Shown: positions 43,332-55,439, counted from the stretch's first letter. The stretch is 64,000 nt of DNA from Coix lacryma-jobi var. lacryma-jobi (GCA_009763385.1 CM019826.1:78735055-78799054), one strand, 5' to 3'. The notes: a model not told the origin generated them from the letters alone. Numbers and translations are program-made.

Positions 43332-46300
43332 TGTGACACTCCAGTGTCAAGCACTGCATTAGGAACTACATTTACCTACTAAAACCCATAAGCAATGCAT
43401 TGCATAATTTTTGTGCATGAAAGTGCTTCATGTCCTTGGTTTATTTATTTGGATTTTTTATCTCTATTGGACTTGATGGTTTAAATGGATTTCTGACTTG
43501 GCAAATAATTTTATGAAATAGAGAATATTGAATCTAATACTCTTTATATTGACACCTTGATCTAGTTCAAAATGGTTTGACAAATAAAAATGTGATAATA
43601 AAATGACTTATAACTCAAGATTTGGCTTTATTTCTGTGGAGTTTGAGAAAAGGCTTTTCAGCAGAAGTGTCTTATATGAAAGTTGTAGAGAAAATTATTT
43701 TGAGCAACTTTTATTTTTGGGTCAAAGCCTACTTTGGAGTTTTTGAAACTATTTTTGAATGGTCAAAGTTTGAAAAGTTTTTGGAAAAATAAAAAGGAAA
43801 AACGATTTTTCCCGACGCTTCACTTTCGGCCCGTTCGGCATTTCTCCGACCCAGGCCCGTGCCCGTGCACCCCGCGCGCTCGCCGCGCTGCTCGTCCGAC
43901 CCGCGGCCGCGCCGTACGCCGATGACGTGGCCACGTGGAAATTCTTCCGTGCCGCGGATCCATTCCGGCCACTCCGCGAGCGATCTTCTTCCACCGGAGC
44001 ACGCCAGCGATCTCCCTCACCCTCTCCGCGCGCGCCTCGCCTGTCGAGCCCCTCGCTGACCGCGCCCTGCCTCGCCCGCCGCGCAGCCGTGGCCCCCGCC
44101 ACGTCCGGCCATCCGCCCGCTCCGCCGAGGAAAACCCGAGCGTCTCCCTTCGCTCCCTCACTCACTCACTCATTCGCACACACCGCCTGCCCCCTCTCCC
44201 TCTCCTCTCCCGCGAACACGCCGAGCACTTCACTGCTCACCACCGTTCGGCACCAAAAGCCCGCACCACCATTCCGCCCTAGCCGAGCCACCGCCGGCCG
44301 ATTAACTCCGGCCAACACTCCGCCATCACCCAGACCACACGGTGCGCACCTCCGCGCCATCCGCCGAGCTTCACCGACACCGGAACTCGAGAAGCGCCGC
44401 CGCGGTCGCCATCAGCGCCGCCCGGAGCCCGAACCTGTTCTGCACCACCCCGAGCTTCGCCACCTACCTCCTTCGCCATCAAGCTTCGTCAGGACAAGGC
44501 AAGGTGAGAACACACCTCCACGAGGTCTCTATCGCCCTCTAGCCTCCCACTCTTGCCCGACCGAGGGACCATGGATGCCGCCATGGCCGCGCACGTGGTC
44601 CAGCTCCACCGGAGCTTTACCGGCCGAACCAACCCTTCTAGTAGCCTTCCTAGGGTCACATAAGCTATCGCCCCCGTTAATTTGATCGGTGACCGCCGGA
44701 AACGGCGTAGCCGTGCGTCACCGCCGCCGCCGTCCGCCATCGCTCGCCGCCGGTGAGCTACAGCCATGCACTGGCCCAACCATCACCACCGATGGGTCCG
44801 CCTCGTTGAGGCGAACTCACTGAGCACCACCCCGTCGCCGGCGACCTCACCGTCGGCGAGAGCCATCCGGTCAACCCCGCTCCCCTGCTCCGCCTCGCTG
44901 GCAAGTGTGTCCATTGACCACATGGGTCCTATACGTCAGTCACCCACGGTCTATAGACCGAGTCCACGAAGCCGAGCCGCGAAAAGTTTAAATGTTTTTC
45001 CTTTTTGTTTTATTTCCTAGAAAAGCTTGTTATTTTTGTGTAGCATGATTTAAAAGTCCAAATGAGATGCTTTTAGTTTTGATAGCTTGCTCATGAGTAG
45101 ATCTATCATGGAAAAATATGAAAGTATTTTTGGTGAAAGATTATATTACTATTTTTATTTAATTCAGTTTATATGCTTTTGTTGAGATAAATGGATTTAT
45201 ATGTTTTCTTGTAGAGTTAATTCATGGTAAAATTTGTGTAGGTTCCTTATCATGTTAAGTACTTGTGAAAAATGTATGAGGCACTGTTTGTGTAGAAAAA
45301 GTGTCTGTTAGGGTTTAAAGTCTTTTTTGGCTGTTTTCTTGGAATAAGTGTTAAGGTGTTTTATATGTAAAAATAGAATATGGGAAAAATTGTGCAGTCT
45401 CTGTATGTGATGTTCCAGTTAGGAAAAATGTTAAACATAGGTTGTTATATGGAAAAATATGAAGTTGCTGTATAAATGTGCTTTTCTATGTGTTTTTAGG
45501 AAAATCATGTAGAGAATAATATAATGTTTCTGTTCATGGAACTTTGTTGATAAATATAAAATGTGGAATAGAATCTTGAAAAAAATATAAAAATGAGTAT
45601 AACGCCCTTTTCCAGCAGGGTTGTAGTTCAAATAGTTTAATCTGGAGTAAATTTGTTTATTTTGTGTAGGTTTATGTGTTTATGCTTTGGTAGTGAAGTT
45701 TCTGCAGTAGAGTGGTTATAAGTAGGTAAAGCTAGGAAAAATATGAAACCTGCTGTTTGACACTTTTTATATGGAAGGTTAGTTCAAAGCATCTTTTGAG
45801 CAATTTATTTCATCTTTTTGTACCTGGTGTTTTGTATTTTATCTCTTACGGGAATTTGGGCAGTGAAGTCCGGGTAGTGTTAGTTACCTTCTGGAATTTT
45901 TGTGGATTTTTCGGAGTTCAGAAAAATGTACTTGCAGTTCAAACTTGAATTTCTTCGATTTAATAAATAAGAAATAGTGGAAATAATGGCTTTGTTTTAT
46001 GTGGTAATTAAGTAGTTTTCCTCAATGTCAAAATTGGTTCAACAAGTTAGATTTGTTGGTTTGCAAGAAAATGTTTGCATTTCATACAACATATCTCGCA
46101 CCCCGCATTATTTAGTTAATTATTATTCACCGCATGCAATAGGATCGACAGCCCCAGAGCCCAACCAGGAGCCGGAAGTAAACGACGAGCAGGAAATACC
46201 GGAGCTGCCCAGGACCAAGGAAGTCGACCCCGAGCTAGAAACTAACCTGCCTGAGTGCCCCGCTCATGAGGCCTCAGTCTTTTCCCAAGGCAAGCCCCGG

Positions 46301-46520
46301 AGCATTTTAAGTCTCCCAGCTTTTATAATTAATTCACTTGAGTATTTTATATTGTGATGCATTAGGTATAGGAGTTGATTGAATCCTAAATTGCTGCATT
46401 ACCCTTCCTTGATTATTGTTTACTCCTACCTTGTCATCCTGTTACTTATTTATATGTAGAATTGCTTAGCTTGCTTAATAAAGTAGTAAATAAAGGATGT
46501 TCCCGTAATATCCCTGGTGG
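43332..46520 (+). repeat. Tekay 3' LTR, 3'-truncated
   Basis: Matches 13906-17087 of the 5' LTR, then stops abruptly at CCCTGGTGG where CACTA coding sequence resumes. About 1.3 kb is missing at its end. It carries small indels against the 5' LTR, such as about 27 extra bp near 45540 and about 15 bp fewer near 43870. The GC-rich ORFs at about 43859-44685 are the same repeat artefact as in the 5' LTR. Confidence 0.87.
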
Positions 46521-46850
46521 AGCGGGGGCTTCTTCCTCCCTGACCGCGTCTTCGTCCCTGAACTCGAGCTGATGAGGCACAATCGGCAGCTGTTGACGAG
46601 AGTCTCTTGCCTTTAGTTTTTCGCTAAAGACGGACAACGCATCATTGTACATGTTAGAAAGCCAGCGTGTTGCGTAAACCTCGAGGTCGTGACTATGTGC
46701 TTCGTCCGCCCTCGGTTCGTACGTCGGATCATTGTCCACCTCTGTACCCTGCTTCTTCGGCGATGGAGTCGCGGACACCTCACTCATCAAGCTGGTTGAC
46801 GAGGAGCTAGGGGTAGGGTCCCTCCATTCGTTTGTTTTGTCTTCTGTCAT
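46521..46850 (-). pseudogene. CACTA second gene (TnpA-like), first coding exon
   Basis: Minus strand, starting at ATG 46850 (MTEDKTNEWRDPTPSSSS), 110 codons to the Tekay junction at 46520 (EDAVREEEAPAP). An acceptor-like TATATGTAG lies just before the ATG, so an upstream non-coding exon is likely. It holds a Ser/Pro-rich start and a helical segment (YATRWLSNMYNDALSVFSEK). The reading frame is plausibly continued at 13905. Likely a subterminal-repeat-binding transposition protein, by context. Confidence 0.62.
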
Positions 46851-47047
46851 TTCAGTTCTACATATACACAGACGCGTATATAATATGATCAGTTGAAAGA
46901 TTTTGAATAAAAAATGACACGTATAAGTTTTTGGCTCAGATTTGCCCCTAGGTCAACACATCACTACTAAACTGGTTACTTGTAAAATACAAGCCATCCT
47001 AGTCTAGCAGCTGACTCAGCATAGAAAGTAGGGAGCAATTGATCATC
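46851..47047 (-). other. CACTA intron segment left of element C
   Basis: Non-coding. The stretch GACTCAGCATAGAAAGTAGG ending in CATCATCGC resembles the one just right of element C (GCCTCAGCATAGATAGAAGG ending CATCATCGC), so C landed in or beside a small tandem duplication. Confidence 0.5.
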
Positions 47048-47052
47048 ATCGC

Positions 47053-48873
47053 TGTTGGTAGTTCTTAGCTACACCTAGGATAGGGTAACTAAAGTAGCTA
47101 TCTACTAATGCCAAGCGGGGTTGTCAATCCCGATACTAGTAGGAGCTAGCTAGCGAGAATGCAATCTACCAGGAGGAGATTCTGCAAGCGCACAGAACTA
47201 TCCTAGTAGCACTTCGCCTGGGAGTACCAGGTGTCGATTTATTTTATCCCAAGGGAAGGCTAGGGTGGTGTATGAGTTGAGTCAAGGAGGGGATGAGAGT
47301 CGAAGAAAAGAGAAAAGGGAAAAGGGGAGAAGAGAGGCTAGAAAGAATATATGGATGGCTAGGTAAGGATGAACTGGATGGCAAAGGTAAGGTGGAATGG
47401 ATAGGTAGATAGAGGGTAACTAAGGATAACTAACTAACTACTGACTACTAACTACTAACTACTCGTAGATAACTACAAAGCAAGATAACTACGAAGCGAG
47501 ATAGTCACAAAGCAAGGCAGGCAAAAGATAATAAAGCAACTAAGTTAAGTAAAGTTTTATTCCTATCTTGTCAAGTATCGAGGCGTACAAGCCTTTACCA
47601 CTTACTTAGGTTGAACGCTAGCACAACGAGCCTTACTGTTAAACTGGGCCAACTACGTGGTGGAATTCAAGGCGCACAGGGCTGTCACCACCTGCTTGCT
47701 ACCACAGCTATCCGGGGGTCCAGCCGTATCTGAAGGTAAGTCTATAATTAAGCACCATGCTTAACTATATTCTAACTATCTCTAACCTAGCTTTGAATAG
47801 AGACACCCTTGCGGACGTCAGAGCAAACACTTGACTTAATAAGTTAAACACTAAACTAACTAAGCAACCTATTGGCAAAGATCAAACACTAAGCTCACTA
47901 GAGATTAACTACTATGGCTAAGTGAATTGAACTGTATGATAGCTAGGCACTCAAGCAATCAATCAAGTATACCACTCAATACTGATAAGTAGAATAAAGT
48001 AATACTTGAAATGATGAACTAGAGTATAGTAAATACTTGAGTAACAAGAGCAAAACCTGAACTGGAGATGAAGGAAGACTCTTCCTAGCTCCAGAACCGA
48101 TCCCTCGCACGCCTCTACTCTTGAGCTAAGCCTTGAGCAGCGCTTCCGCGAGGGCAAGAATGCCTTGCTATACTAGCTACCTACTTGCCTAAGCTCTCTA
48201 AGCTTCTAACCTAACTCTCACTTGCTTCTCTTGCTTTGCTTGGGATGGTACTTGGTGTGTGATGGTACTGGTGCGAATGAAGAGGTGCCTCCAGGGGGGT
48301 ATTTATAGCCCAAATGAGTGAGGGGGGTTCTTATAGTGGGCAGCCAACCGACCTAGGGTTAGGTCAGGTGGCGGGCGCCACCCCCTACTGGCGGCCGCCA
48401 GCTCCCTGGCCGTTGGATGAACCGCCTTTGCTTCAACGGCATCCAGGTGGTTGTCCAAGGCGGTTTGGAGGTCGGTTGCATGTCCTAGCAACTGACATTC
48501 AGCCTTGATCCACGCCACTTCATCCTGAGCCGTCCGATGCCACTAACCTAGTGACCAAGGGCCAAGATTTGGCCCTGGGAAGGTCACACGGATCGGTGAC
48601 GTGGCAGGGTGGCAAACCCAAGTGGCGGGCGCCACTTAGAGGTGGCGGGCGCCACCTAGGGTGGCGGGGGCCACCCCCCTTAGGCCCATTTGGGCCCTGC
48701 TGAGTGGGCTTGGCCTCTGGTGGGTCCATATATCCAAATTTGGTTCAAATCCTGCATTCAAATAAAATTCTATGGACATGTGGAATTTGGTTAGTTTGAA
48801 ACCTATTTTACTACATTTCATGCCTTTTTGGTGAACTTTAGGGTCAAATGTTGACGGTAAAACAGGTGTTTAA
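47053..48873 (-). repeat. 3' LTR of element C
   Basis: Read on the minus strand. TATA complement at 48300-48307; GC palindromes at about 48369-48402 and 48619-48680; conserved 70-bp block at about 47650-47717. It lacks the outermost 12 or so bases (GGACCGTCAACA) present in the other LTR. Confidence 0.88.
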
Positions 48874-49425
48874 AGAATTACTCCATTTCTTACTAGCTTT
48901 ATTCGCTAAGCATGATTTCAGTTAAAGCATGTGCAACCCACAAAAGCTACAACTTAGATAAGACTAGTCATTCGAACCATAACAATAGCATTTGCATGGC
49001 ATATTTCAAATCTTATTCAGGTTTCAACTTGTTTAAGCAGATATTATCAGTTTTATTCATGGAGTGGTTATTTAGGCAAGCATGTGACATTCAAAAGATA
49101 CAGATTTTAAGAACTGAATGTAAAGTGTAGGCTTGAGACATACCTTATCGGAGCGGGAGTCTCCCCCAAGCTGGCTTCTTGCTTGGTGAAAAGATCTTCT
49201 TCGTCTCAGTCGGAGCTCTTGTTCTCATTTTATTAAAAAGGGAAACTATCTAATGTTGTGTAAAGGGAAACTATCCTATTATGATATTTTATTATTCTAA
49301 CTAAGTTAACATATACCTATGCATATAACTAATGATAACTGATTTTTTTTAGTTACATGCATGACATATGTTATTTATTCGAAAAAGGGAAAATTGAAGG
49401 GAAAAATTAAAAGTAAAACCATACC
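48874..49425 (-). other. Element C 3' internal non-coding region
   Basis: No gene. It contains one purine tract, AGCTTGGGGGAG (complement of 49161-49172), in the same context (GCCAGCTTGGGGGAG) as the internal tract of element A, followed by a GGTATGTC donor-like sequence. The LTR-proximal PPT has been lost. Confidence 0.55.
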
Positions 49426-51300
49426 TTAGGTCCATGGAGTTTCATCCTTATCGGGTGGATCTTCTTCCTTGGGCACTTCTCCTCTTAGTACTCCATCGGG
49501 TTCTTCTTCTTTTGGCACCTCTCCTTTGTTATGTGAATTACACAACTTAGGAGGAGGTGGCTCTCTCTTTCTGCTCCACCCTATTCTTGGGCGCCTCTTC
49601 TTGGTACGAACGGGTTTTGGTTCCTGCATGTTAGCGGCATATGCGGGGCCTCGGGAGAAAGAGAATATTTCCTTCCTCCCTCCTAATGTCATTTGAATTT
49701 TACCACTTCCCACATATATGCAAGCATTAACAGTATTCAAGAAGGGTCTACCTAAGATTAGAGGCACATCTTTCCTATTTCCCATATCTAGTATTATAAA
49801 ATCAGCAGGAACATAGGAGCCTCTAATATGAACAGGTAAATCATTAACTATTCCTTCTACATAGCAAGTGGATTGATCAGCTAGCACAACATAGGCAGAT
49901 GTGGATGACATGGGTGCAAAGAACGAGTTTTCATAGAAATCTTTAGATATAATGTTCACACTCGATCCTAAATCACACATGGCATTTTTAAAGACTTCAC
50001 CAAAGATTGAGCATCTAATTATGGAACTACCAGGATCACCCTTTTTAACAGTCATGGTTTGATCTTCATAATAGTTAAAATATTTTATTTCAACCATATT
50101 AGCAGTTTCCATGTCAGGTTTAGCAGGAATTTTTCCAGATTCAAAAGATGGTATGATAGCAGCAAGTTAAGCTAATTGGGTTTCTAACATCTTATTAAAG
50201 CTAAGTTGATTTTTCAGAGCAGATAAGAAATCTTCCAATTTAGCATTTATATTCTCAAGAGTTTTTTCATTCGCCATTAATCTCTCTTTCAAGAAATCAG
50301 TAGTTTTACCTTGTGAGTAAACTAAATTCTTCAAGAATGAGAAATTATCAGAATTATGAAAATTAGAGCGGGGGAATGAATTGTTACCTTGAGAGTTTGC
50401 AGGCTGATTCCATCCTTGATTCTGTTGACGGAAACCGTTACTGTTGTTGATGAAGTTCAAATCTTCATGTAGCTCGGGGCAATGGCTCCCACAATGTCCG
50501 GTTTCTCCACCGACTTCATAAGTCATGTAGGATTCCAGAGATTGGACACTCTCCTGTTGGTTCATCTTCTCACAGCTATCCAGCTTCTTTGCCAGCAAGT
50601 CCATCTTGGCCACGATCATGTCGGCTTCCTTAAGGGAATGCATACCTCGCTTACGGGGCTGTAGTCTTTCGTCATTCCATCCTTGGTTTGACACCATCTT
50701 CTCTATGAGAGCCTTAGCATCTGCAACATTCAGAGAAAAGAATGCATCGCCGGCGGCGGCATCCAAATGGCTTCTAGACAGAGGGGTTAGGCCATGGTAG
50801 AAGTTCTGGATCAATAGCTAGTCCTCCGTACCATGGTGCGGACAAGCAGCGACATACTCTTGCAACCTCTCCCAAGCCTCGGGAATAGATTCCTCGGCTT
50901 GTTGCGTAAAGCTGGAGATTTTGTTGCGAAGAGCGTTCGTCTTGCCCATTGGAAAGAATTTGGCGAGAAAAGCATTGGAACACTTGTCCCATGTGTCTAC
51001 AGCGTTGCGATCGGTATAGAACCATTGCTTCGCTTTTCCTAGCAAAGAGAAAGGAAAGAGACGAAGACGGATGGCTTCTTGGGTTATCCCCTTAATGGTG
51101 AAGGTGCCGCAAATCTCTAAGAATTGTTGGAGGTGAGCATTGGCATCCTCATGAGCTTTGCCACAGAACGGGCTAGCTTGGACCATCGTGATTAGAGCCG
51201 GTTTCAACTCAAAATTGAGGTTGGCATCGATCACGTCTGGTCCTATCGCTATATTAGCGGCAGAAGGAGCAGAAAATTCACGAATGGCTTTGTTGGCCAT
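49426..51300 (-). pseudogene. Element C gag-protease
   Basis: One frame from ATG 51300 (MANKAIREFSAPSAAN) to 49426. It shows the same capsid motifs as element A (DANAHLQQFLEIC, LRLFPFSLLGKAKQWF, WERLQEYVAACPH). TAG at 50818 stands where A has Trp, and TAA at 50167 follows a QLA stretch. The protease has AMCDLGSSVNIISKDFY near 49980 and VPLILGRPFLNT near 49750. It ends with a basic, Pro-rich tail. No zinc knuckle and no pol. Confidence 0.85.
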
Positions 51301-51461
51301 TGTGAAGATAGAACGAGATAAGAAAGAAAGAAGTTGAAGAGGATGAAGGAAAAAGATAAGAAGAACTAAAGAAAGAAAGAATGAGGTAAGATGGGATTCG
51401 CTAAGCGGGAGCTTGAGCGAAGATAAATTCGACACGGACTCAATCGATACACAGATTGCCT

Positions 51462-51479
51462 TCCCCGGCAACGGCGCCA
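51462..51479 (-). other. Primer binding site of element C (tRNA-Asp)
   Basis: The complement reads TGGCGCCGTTGCCGGGGA, 8 nt inside the 5' LTR border, an exact match to the tRNA-Asp type. Confidence 0.88.
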
Positions 51480-51487
51480 GAGATGCA

Positions 51488-53300
51488 TGTTGGTAGTTCT
51501 TAGCTACACCTAGGATAGGGTAACTAAAGTAGCTATCTACTAATGCCAAGCGGGGTTGTCAATCCTGACACTAGTAGGAGCTAGCTAGCGAGAATGCAAT
51601 CTACCAGGAGGAGATTCTGCAAGCGCACAGAACTATCATAGTAGCACTTCGCCTGGGAGTACCAGGTATCGATTTATTTGATCCCAAGGGAAGGCTAGGG
51701 TGGTGTATGAGTTGAGTCAAGGAGGGGATGAGAGTCGAAGAAAAGAGAAAAGGGAAAAGGGGAGAAGAGAGGCTAGAAAGAATATATGGATGGCTAGGTA
51801 AGGATGAACTGGATGGCTAAGGTAAGGTGGAATGGATAGGTAGATAGAGGGTAACTAAGGATAACTAACTAACTACTAACTACTAACTACTAACTGCTCC
51901 TAGATAACTACAAAGCAAGATAACTACCAAGCGAGATAGTTACGAAGCAAGGCAGGCAAAAGACAATAAAGCAACTAAGTTAAGTAAAGTTTTATTCCTA
52001 TCTTGTCAAGTATCGAGGCGTATTAGCCTTTACCACTTACTTAGGTTGAATGCTAGCACAATGAGCCTTACTGTTAAACTGGGCCAACTACGTGGTGGAA
52101 TTCAAGGCGCACAGGGCTGTCACCACCTGCTTGCTACCATAGCTATCCGGGGGTCCAGCCATATCTGAAGGTAAGTCTATAACTAAGCACCACGCTTAAC
52201 TACATTCTAACTATCTCTACCCTAGCTTTCAATAGAGACACCCTTGGGAATGTCAGAGCAAACACTTAACTTAATAAGATAAACACTAAACTAACTAAGC
52301 AACCTATTGGCAAAGATCAAACACTAAGCTCACTAGAGATTAACTACTATGGCTAAGTGAATTGAACTGTAGGATAGCTAGGCACTCAAGCAATCAATCA
52401 AGTATACCACTCAATACTGATAAGTAGAATAAAGTAATACTTGAAATGATGAACTAGAATATAGTAAATGCTTGAGTAACAAGAGCAAAACCTAAACTGG
52501 AGATGAAGGAAGACTCTTCCCAGCTCCAGAACCGAACACTCGCACGCCTCTACTCTTGAGCTAAGCCTTGAGCAGCGCTTCCGCGAGGGCAAGAATGCCT
52601 TGCTCTACTAGCTACCTACTTGCCTAAGCTCTCTAAGCTTCTAACCTAACTCTCACTTGCTTCTCTTGCTTTGCTTGGGATGGTACTTGGTGTGTGATGG
52701 TACTGGTGCGAATGAAGAGGTGCCTCCAGGGGGGTATTTATAGCCCAAATGAGTGAGGGGGTTCTTATAGTGGGCAGCCAACCGACCTAGGGTTAGGTCA
52801 GGTGGCGGGCGCCACCCCCTACTGGCGGCCGCCAGTTCCCTGGCCGTTGGATGAACCGCCTTTGCTTCAACGGCATCCAGGTGGTTGTCCAAGGCGGTTT
52901 GGAGGTCGGTTGCATGTCCTAGCAACCGACATTCAGCCTTGATCCATGCCACTTCATCCTGAGTCATCCGATGCCACTGACCTAGTGACCAAGGGCCAAG
53001 ATTTGGCCCTGGGGAGGTCACACGGATCGGTGACGTGGCAGGGAGGCCAACCCAAGTGGCGGGCGCCACTTAGAGGTGGCGGGCGCCACCCCCCTTAGGC
53101 CCATTTGGGCCCTGCTGAGTGGGCTTGGCCTCTGGTCGGTCCATATGTCCAAATTTGGTTCAAATACTGTATTCAAATAAAATTCTATGGACATGTGGAA
53201 TTTGGTTAGTTTGAAACCTATTTGACTACATTTCATGCCTTTTTGGTGAACTTTAGGGTCAAATGTTGACGGTAGAACAGGTGTTTAAGGACCGTCAACA
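51488..53300 (-). repeat. 5' LTR of element C
   Basis: 1813 bp, starting (minus) TGTTGACGGTCC and ending CTACCAACA. Its first bases form a 10-bp perfect inverted pair, ACCGTCAACA (53291-53300) with TGTTGACGGT (53264-53273). GC palindromes at about 52801-52836 and 53055-53090; conserved block at about 52087-52154. Confidence 0.92.
52735..52742 (-). promoter_or_regulatory. TATA box of element C 5' LTR
   Basis: The complement reads TATAAATA in GGGCTATAAATACCCCC, with a palindrome pair upstream as in A and B. Confidence 0.75.
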
Positions 53301-53305
53301 ATCGC

Positions 53306-54762
53306 CGCTGCCTCAGCATAGATAGAAGGGGTCACATCATCGCATTTGCCACTACCTCATCTTACAAGTTCGAAAAAAATCATCAATTCAAATGCCATAG
53401 TAGGGAGAGAGGAGTAGTACAGGGAGAGAGGAGTAGTACAGGGAAAGATGTGTAGGGAGTAGTATAGGGAGTGGAGGGTAGTATAGAGAGGACTAGGGAC
53501 ATTCAGTTATGCCTTAGTTCATTCAGTTTGGTAGATGACATGGTGTCTGTATATGTTCATTCAGTTATCCAGTTATAGAAAGGAGTAGTGTAGAGAGGAG
53601 TAGGAAAGAGGAGTAGTACAGTAGTAGAAGAGAGGACTAGTACAGGGAGAGAGGAGTAGTACAGGGAGTGAGTACTACTACTACAAAGAGTAGTAGAACA
53701 GAGGACTAGTAGTAGCTTAGAAGAGTAGGAGTAAAGGCATCATAGGCAGCATATACGTACAGTAGCATCACAGGGCATCATAGGTAGTGGCAAATGCATA
53801 TAGTGTAAAAATGCATCAAATTGCATCATCGGCAGGAAAAAAAAGCATAACCCAAAAACATTACTGAATGAACATATATAGAGACCATGTCATATACCAA
53901 ACTGAATGAACTAAAGCATAACTGAATGAACATATCCCAAATGAATGAACTAAGGCATAATCTGAATGAACTAAGGCATAATCTGAAAGAACTAAGGCAT
54001 AACCGAATGAACATATACCAAACTGAATGAACTAAAGCATAACTGGATGAACATATCCCAAACTAAATGAACTAAAGCATAACTGAATGAACATATACCA
54101 AACTGAATGAACTAAGGCATAACTGAATGAACTAAGGCATAACCATGTCATATACCAAACTGAATGAACTAAGGCATAACCATGTCATATACCAAACTGA
54201 ATGAACTAAGGCATAACTGAATGAACATATACCAAGCTGAATGAACATATACCAAACTGAATGAACTAAGGCATAACTGAATGAACTAAGCCATAACCAT
54301 GTCATATACCAAACTGAATGAACTACGGCATAACTGAATGAACTAAGGCATAACCATGTCATATACCAAACTGAATGAACTAAGGCATAACTGAATGAAC
54401 TAAGGCATAACCATGTCATACACCAAACTGAATGAACTAAGGCATAACTGAATGAACTAAGGCATAACCATGTCATATACAAAACTGAATGAACTAAGGC
54501 ATAACTGAATGAACTAAGGCATAACCATGTCATATACCAAACTGAATGAACTAAGGCATAACTGAATGAACATATACCAAACTGAATGAACATATACCAA
54601 ACTGAATGAACATATACCAAACTGAATGAACTAAGGCATAACTGAATGAACTAAGGCATAACTGAATGAAGCCACCAAAATGAGATGAAAATCTTTTAGA
54701 AGCCAAGCATCAGTCACAGTTGACAATGTATAAGCCGGAGCAAGCAAGGAAGACAATGCGTA
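53306..54762 (-). repeat. CACTA intron with minisatellites
   Basis: No gene. Bases about 53400-53700 repeat GAGAGGAGTAGTACAGG-like units. Bases about 53870-54672 are a minisatellite of 20-bp units (CTGAATGAACTAAGGCATAA and CTGAATGAACATATACCAAA) with a 17-bp CCATGTCATATACCAAA insert that recurs in a higher-order period of about 57 bp. Open minus-strand frames here (YALVHSVWYM repeats) are by-products of the repeat. Confidence 0.8.
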
Positions 54763-55133
54763 CCTCTCCTCAGGTCGGTGGAGGAGGTCGGAGCTAGGGT
54801 TCCCGGTGCAGCTCTGGCTTCGGCGGCGTGGCGTGGCTCCGACGTGGTCGCGGTCGAGTGGCTCTGCGTGGTCGTGGCGTGCTCGAGGCATGGCTCCGGC
54901 TCTGACTCCGGCGGCACTAGGGCTCCAGCGGCGGCTCCGGTGGCTCCGGCTCTAGGGGCGTGGCTTGAGGGTGAGCAGGGGAACAACTACGGGAACGGGT
55001 GAGGAGGACAGGGGCGGCGGCAACGGCGATGGCGGAGGAGGTCGGCGGCGCTGGACAAATTCGGCAGCCCTTCGGGGTTCCCAGGACGATGTGCGAAGGA
55101 CTAAAGTGCCCTTCGGGGTTGTGGGTTTTTATA
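54763..55133 (-). promoter_or_regulatory. Internal promoter and first exon of the CACTA second gene
   Basis: The complement reads TATAAAAA at 55126-55133. Downstream is a GC-rich exon with an ATG at 54891 (MPRARHDHAEPLDRD) and a donor-like GAGAGGTACG near 54762, leading into the minisatellite intron. Immediately upstream are subterminal-type inverted repeats. That this promoter serves the TnpA-like exon at 46850 is inference from strand and order. Confidence 0.5.
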
Positions 55134-55139
55134 GGCAGC

Positions 55140-55262
55140 ATTTAACCACAGCGGGCATTTTAAGTTGCCCGCTGCGGTTAATATTAACCGCAGCAGGCGA
55201 CCTAAAATGCCCGCTTCAGTTAAACCGAATAACCGCAGCGGGCATTTTAAGATGCTTGCTAT
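55140..55262 (-). repeat. Internal array of CACTA subterminal-type inverted repeats
   Basis: Three back-to-back inverted pairs of AACCGCAGCGGGC and GCCCGCTGCGGTT with 10-nt centres such as ATTTTAAGTT. They are the same motif as the terminal array at 59446-59655 but lie about 4.4 kb inside the element, just upstream of the second promoter. Confidence 0.75.
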
Positions 55263-55439
55263 GGTTATTATTAAAAATGTTATTAATAATGTTAACAATA
55301 ATTTGTTACAAAATTTGTTATTAATAATATTAACTTATTAATAAGTCAGTAACAATAATATATTACAAAACTTGTCTCCAATGTTATTACATAACTTTTG
55401 TCCACTACTTTATTACATAGATGTGTGGCATATAACATC
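55263..55439 (-). other. AT-rich spacer after the transposase gene
   Basis: Between the transposase stop and the internal repeat array: TTATTAATAATGTTAAC-like AT-rich repeats. A terminator or polyadenylation region is likely here, but no signal stands out. Confidence 0.4.

Larger units (their letters stand above)
13906..46520 (+). mobile_element. Tekay-type chromovirus (Ty3/gypsy), with Tat1 and Tat2 nested in it
   Basis: LTRs start TGTGACACTCC (13906 and 43332). The 5' LTR is split by Tat1 and resumes at 25967, ending at 27198 before a tRNA-Met-like PBS. Gene order is histone-H3-tail-like ORF, gag, protease, RT, RNase H, integrase, chromodomain, as in the Tekay/Del clade apart from the extra first ORF. 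Long LTRs (about 4.5 kb when the insertion is subtracted) also fit the clade. The 3' LTR lacks about its last 1.3 kb. It sits in the CACTA second gene; the original 5-bp duplication is probably CCCGG (13901-13905), its partner blurred by the 3' deletion. Confidence 0.87.
47053..53300 (-). mobile_element. Element C: Athila-like non-autonomous LTR retrotransposon, minus strand
   Basis: LTRs 51488-53300 (5') and 47053-about 48873 (3'); target duplication ATCGC at 47048-47052 and 53301-53305, exact. A tRNA-Asp PBS adjoins the 5' LTR. It encodes gag-protease only. The stretch between the protease and the 3' LTR is short; the normal pre-PPT hairpin and PPT seen in A and B are missing, and the first bases of the 3' LTR are gone, so a deletion spans that junction. 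Confidence 0.92.

Noticed and set aside
54132..54620. Repetitive minus-strand protein rich in Phe, Ser, Val and Tyr
   Set aside because: A by-product of the 20-bp minisatellite; unit length not kept to a multiple of three throughout.
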